Shown here in pieces: positions 63,661-64,000 of a DNA stretch of 64,000 nt. The notes under the pieces were generated by a model. That model was given only the letters and a program-made list of their open reading frames with translations. It was not told where the DNA came from and did no database searches. This stretch comes from Luedemannella flava (GTDB taxonomy: Bacteria > Actinomycetota > Actinomycetes > Mycobacteriales > Micromonosporaceae): NCBI RefSeq assembly GCF_039528515.1, contig NZ_BAAALT010000014.1, positions 33,819 through 97,818 on the forward strand, in the 5' to 3' direction. Position numbers and translations under genes: made by a program. Numbering within the stretch: position 1 is the stretch's first letter; every line of letters starts with the position of its first letter.

Positions 63661-64000
63661 TCACCGGGCCGGCGCTTCGCCGATCTTCTCGGCGCCGAGC
63701 TTCTCGGCGAGAAGGCGCAGGGCCTGCTCCTCGCTCGTGCCGAGGGCCGCCTCCGCCTCGTCGTCGAGCGGCTCGTCGCCCGGGTCGAACCCGTCGTAGA
63801 ACCCGTTGCCGGCCGGCTTGTCATAGTCGGGGTCGAAGGGCGGTTCGTCCGGCGGCGGGCCGTCGTCGTTCCGGACATTCTGGGGAGTACGGCCGACAGC
63901 GCCGCCCCCCGACGCCGAACGCGCCCGGGGCAGGGCCGCCCCGCCGTCCCCGGCGCTCCCGCGCCCCTCGGCGTTCCCCCGGCCGGCCCGCGCGGCCGCC
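63661..64000 (-). CDS. dnaX: DNA polymerase III subunits gamma/tau, C-terminal end only
   Basis: The 3' part of a leftward gene that enters from beyond the window. The translation ends in YDGFDPGDEPLDDEAEAALG, then TSEEQALRLLAEKLGAEKIG and EAPAR, the characteristic C-terminus of actinobacterial DnaX (the EEQALxLLxxxLGAEKIGE block). The upstream Pro/Asp-rich and Gly/Ala-rich part is the variable tau linker. Position before ebfC-recR supports the assignment. Confidence 0.9.
   Translation of the reverse strand, partial: AAARAGRGNAEGRGSAGDGGAALPRARSASGGGAVGRTPQNVRNDDGPPPDEPPFDPDYDKPAGNGFYDGFDPGDEPLDDEAEAALGTSEEQALRLLAEKLGAEKIGEAPAR

Overview
The window is high-GC actinobacterial DNA. It has GTG starts, many leaderless promoters (a TANNNT -10 box about 6-8 nt before the start codon), HspR/HAIR heat-shock control, a DUF3151 protein near fba and purA, and a GPP34 protein. 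Together with a methyl-accepting chemotaxis protein, this suggests a motile member of the Micromonosporaceae. The family placement is inference. Most of the window is chromosomal core, with a few accessory patches.

Layout. 1-4.4 kb: truncated purD, a chemotaxis receptor and purA, all leftward. 4.5-7.1 kb: a degenerate diacylglycerol-kinase-like protein and a proline-rich MinD-like ATPase that is broken by a 53-base run of N. 7.1-10 kb: DUF3151, a LOG-family protein and fba. 10.2-11.6 kb: a small acidic protein translationally coupled to a cytochrome P450. 11.7-16 kb: an ECF sigma factor coupled to an LCP cell-wall ligase, a VapBC-type toxin-antitoxin pair, and a Memo/radical-SAM pair. 16-22 kb: DedA, a flavin monooxygenase, ArsR with a class II aldolase, pyrE, a short-chain dehydrogenase and two paralogous proline-tailed membrane proteins. 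22-30.7 kb: the heat-shock block (clpB; dnaK-grpE-dnaJ-hspR) with HAIR operators before clpB and dnaK.

30.8-40.6 kb: a two-component system with a downstream lipoprotein, PH-domain proteins, rhomboid protease, cyclophilin, CorA, a lipoprotein hydrolase and an aminotransferase. 41-46.4 kb: dcd, a flavin/F420-binding oxidoreductase-like protein behind a LexA-like palindrome, tRNA-Gly(CCC), small membrane proteins, and a MarR/MFS/GNAT cluster with overlapping divergent promoters. 46.4-48.7 kb: a visibly lower-GC divergent pair (cation/proton antiporter and a 4-TM protein) sharing an operator-like repeat. 48.8-55.3 kb: AMIN-like lipoprotein, GPP34, diguanylate cyclase with pyruvyl transferase, an MFS-TetR operon, a 123-bp terminal-inverted-repeat structure and a methyltransferase.

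55.3-64 kb: the amino-acid block lysC-asd and leuA with a leucine-rich leader peptide and attenuator, a secreted HNH nuclease-like lipoprotein, purC, recR, ebfC and the 3' end of dnaX. Pathway links include purines (purD, purA, purC), pyrimidines/dUTP (pyrE, dcd), aspartate-family and leucine biosynthesis, and recombination/replication (recR-ebfC-dnaX). The less ordinary candidates are the sigma-LCP pair, the low-GC antiporter locus, the MarR/GNAT promoter knot, and the 123-bp inverted-repeat element.
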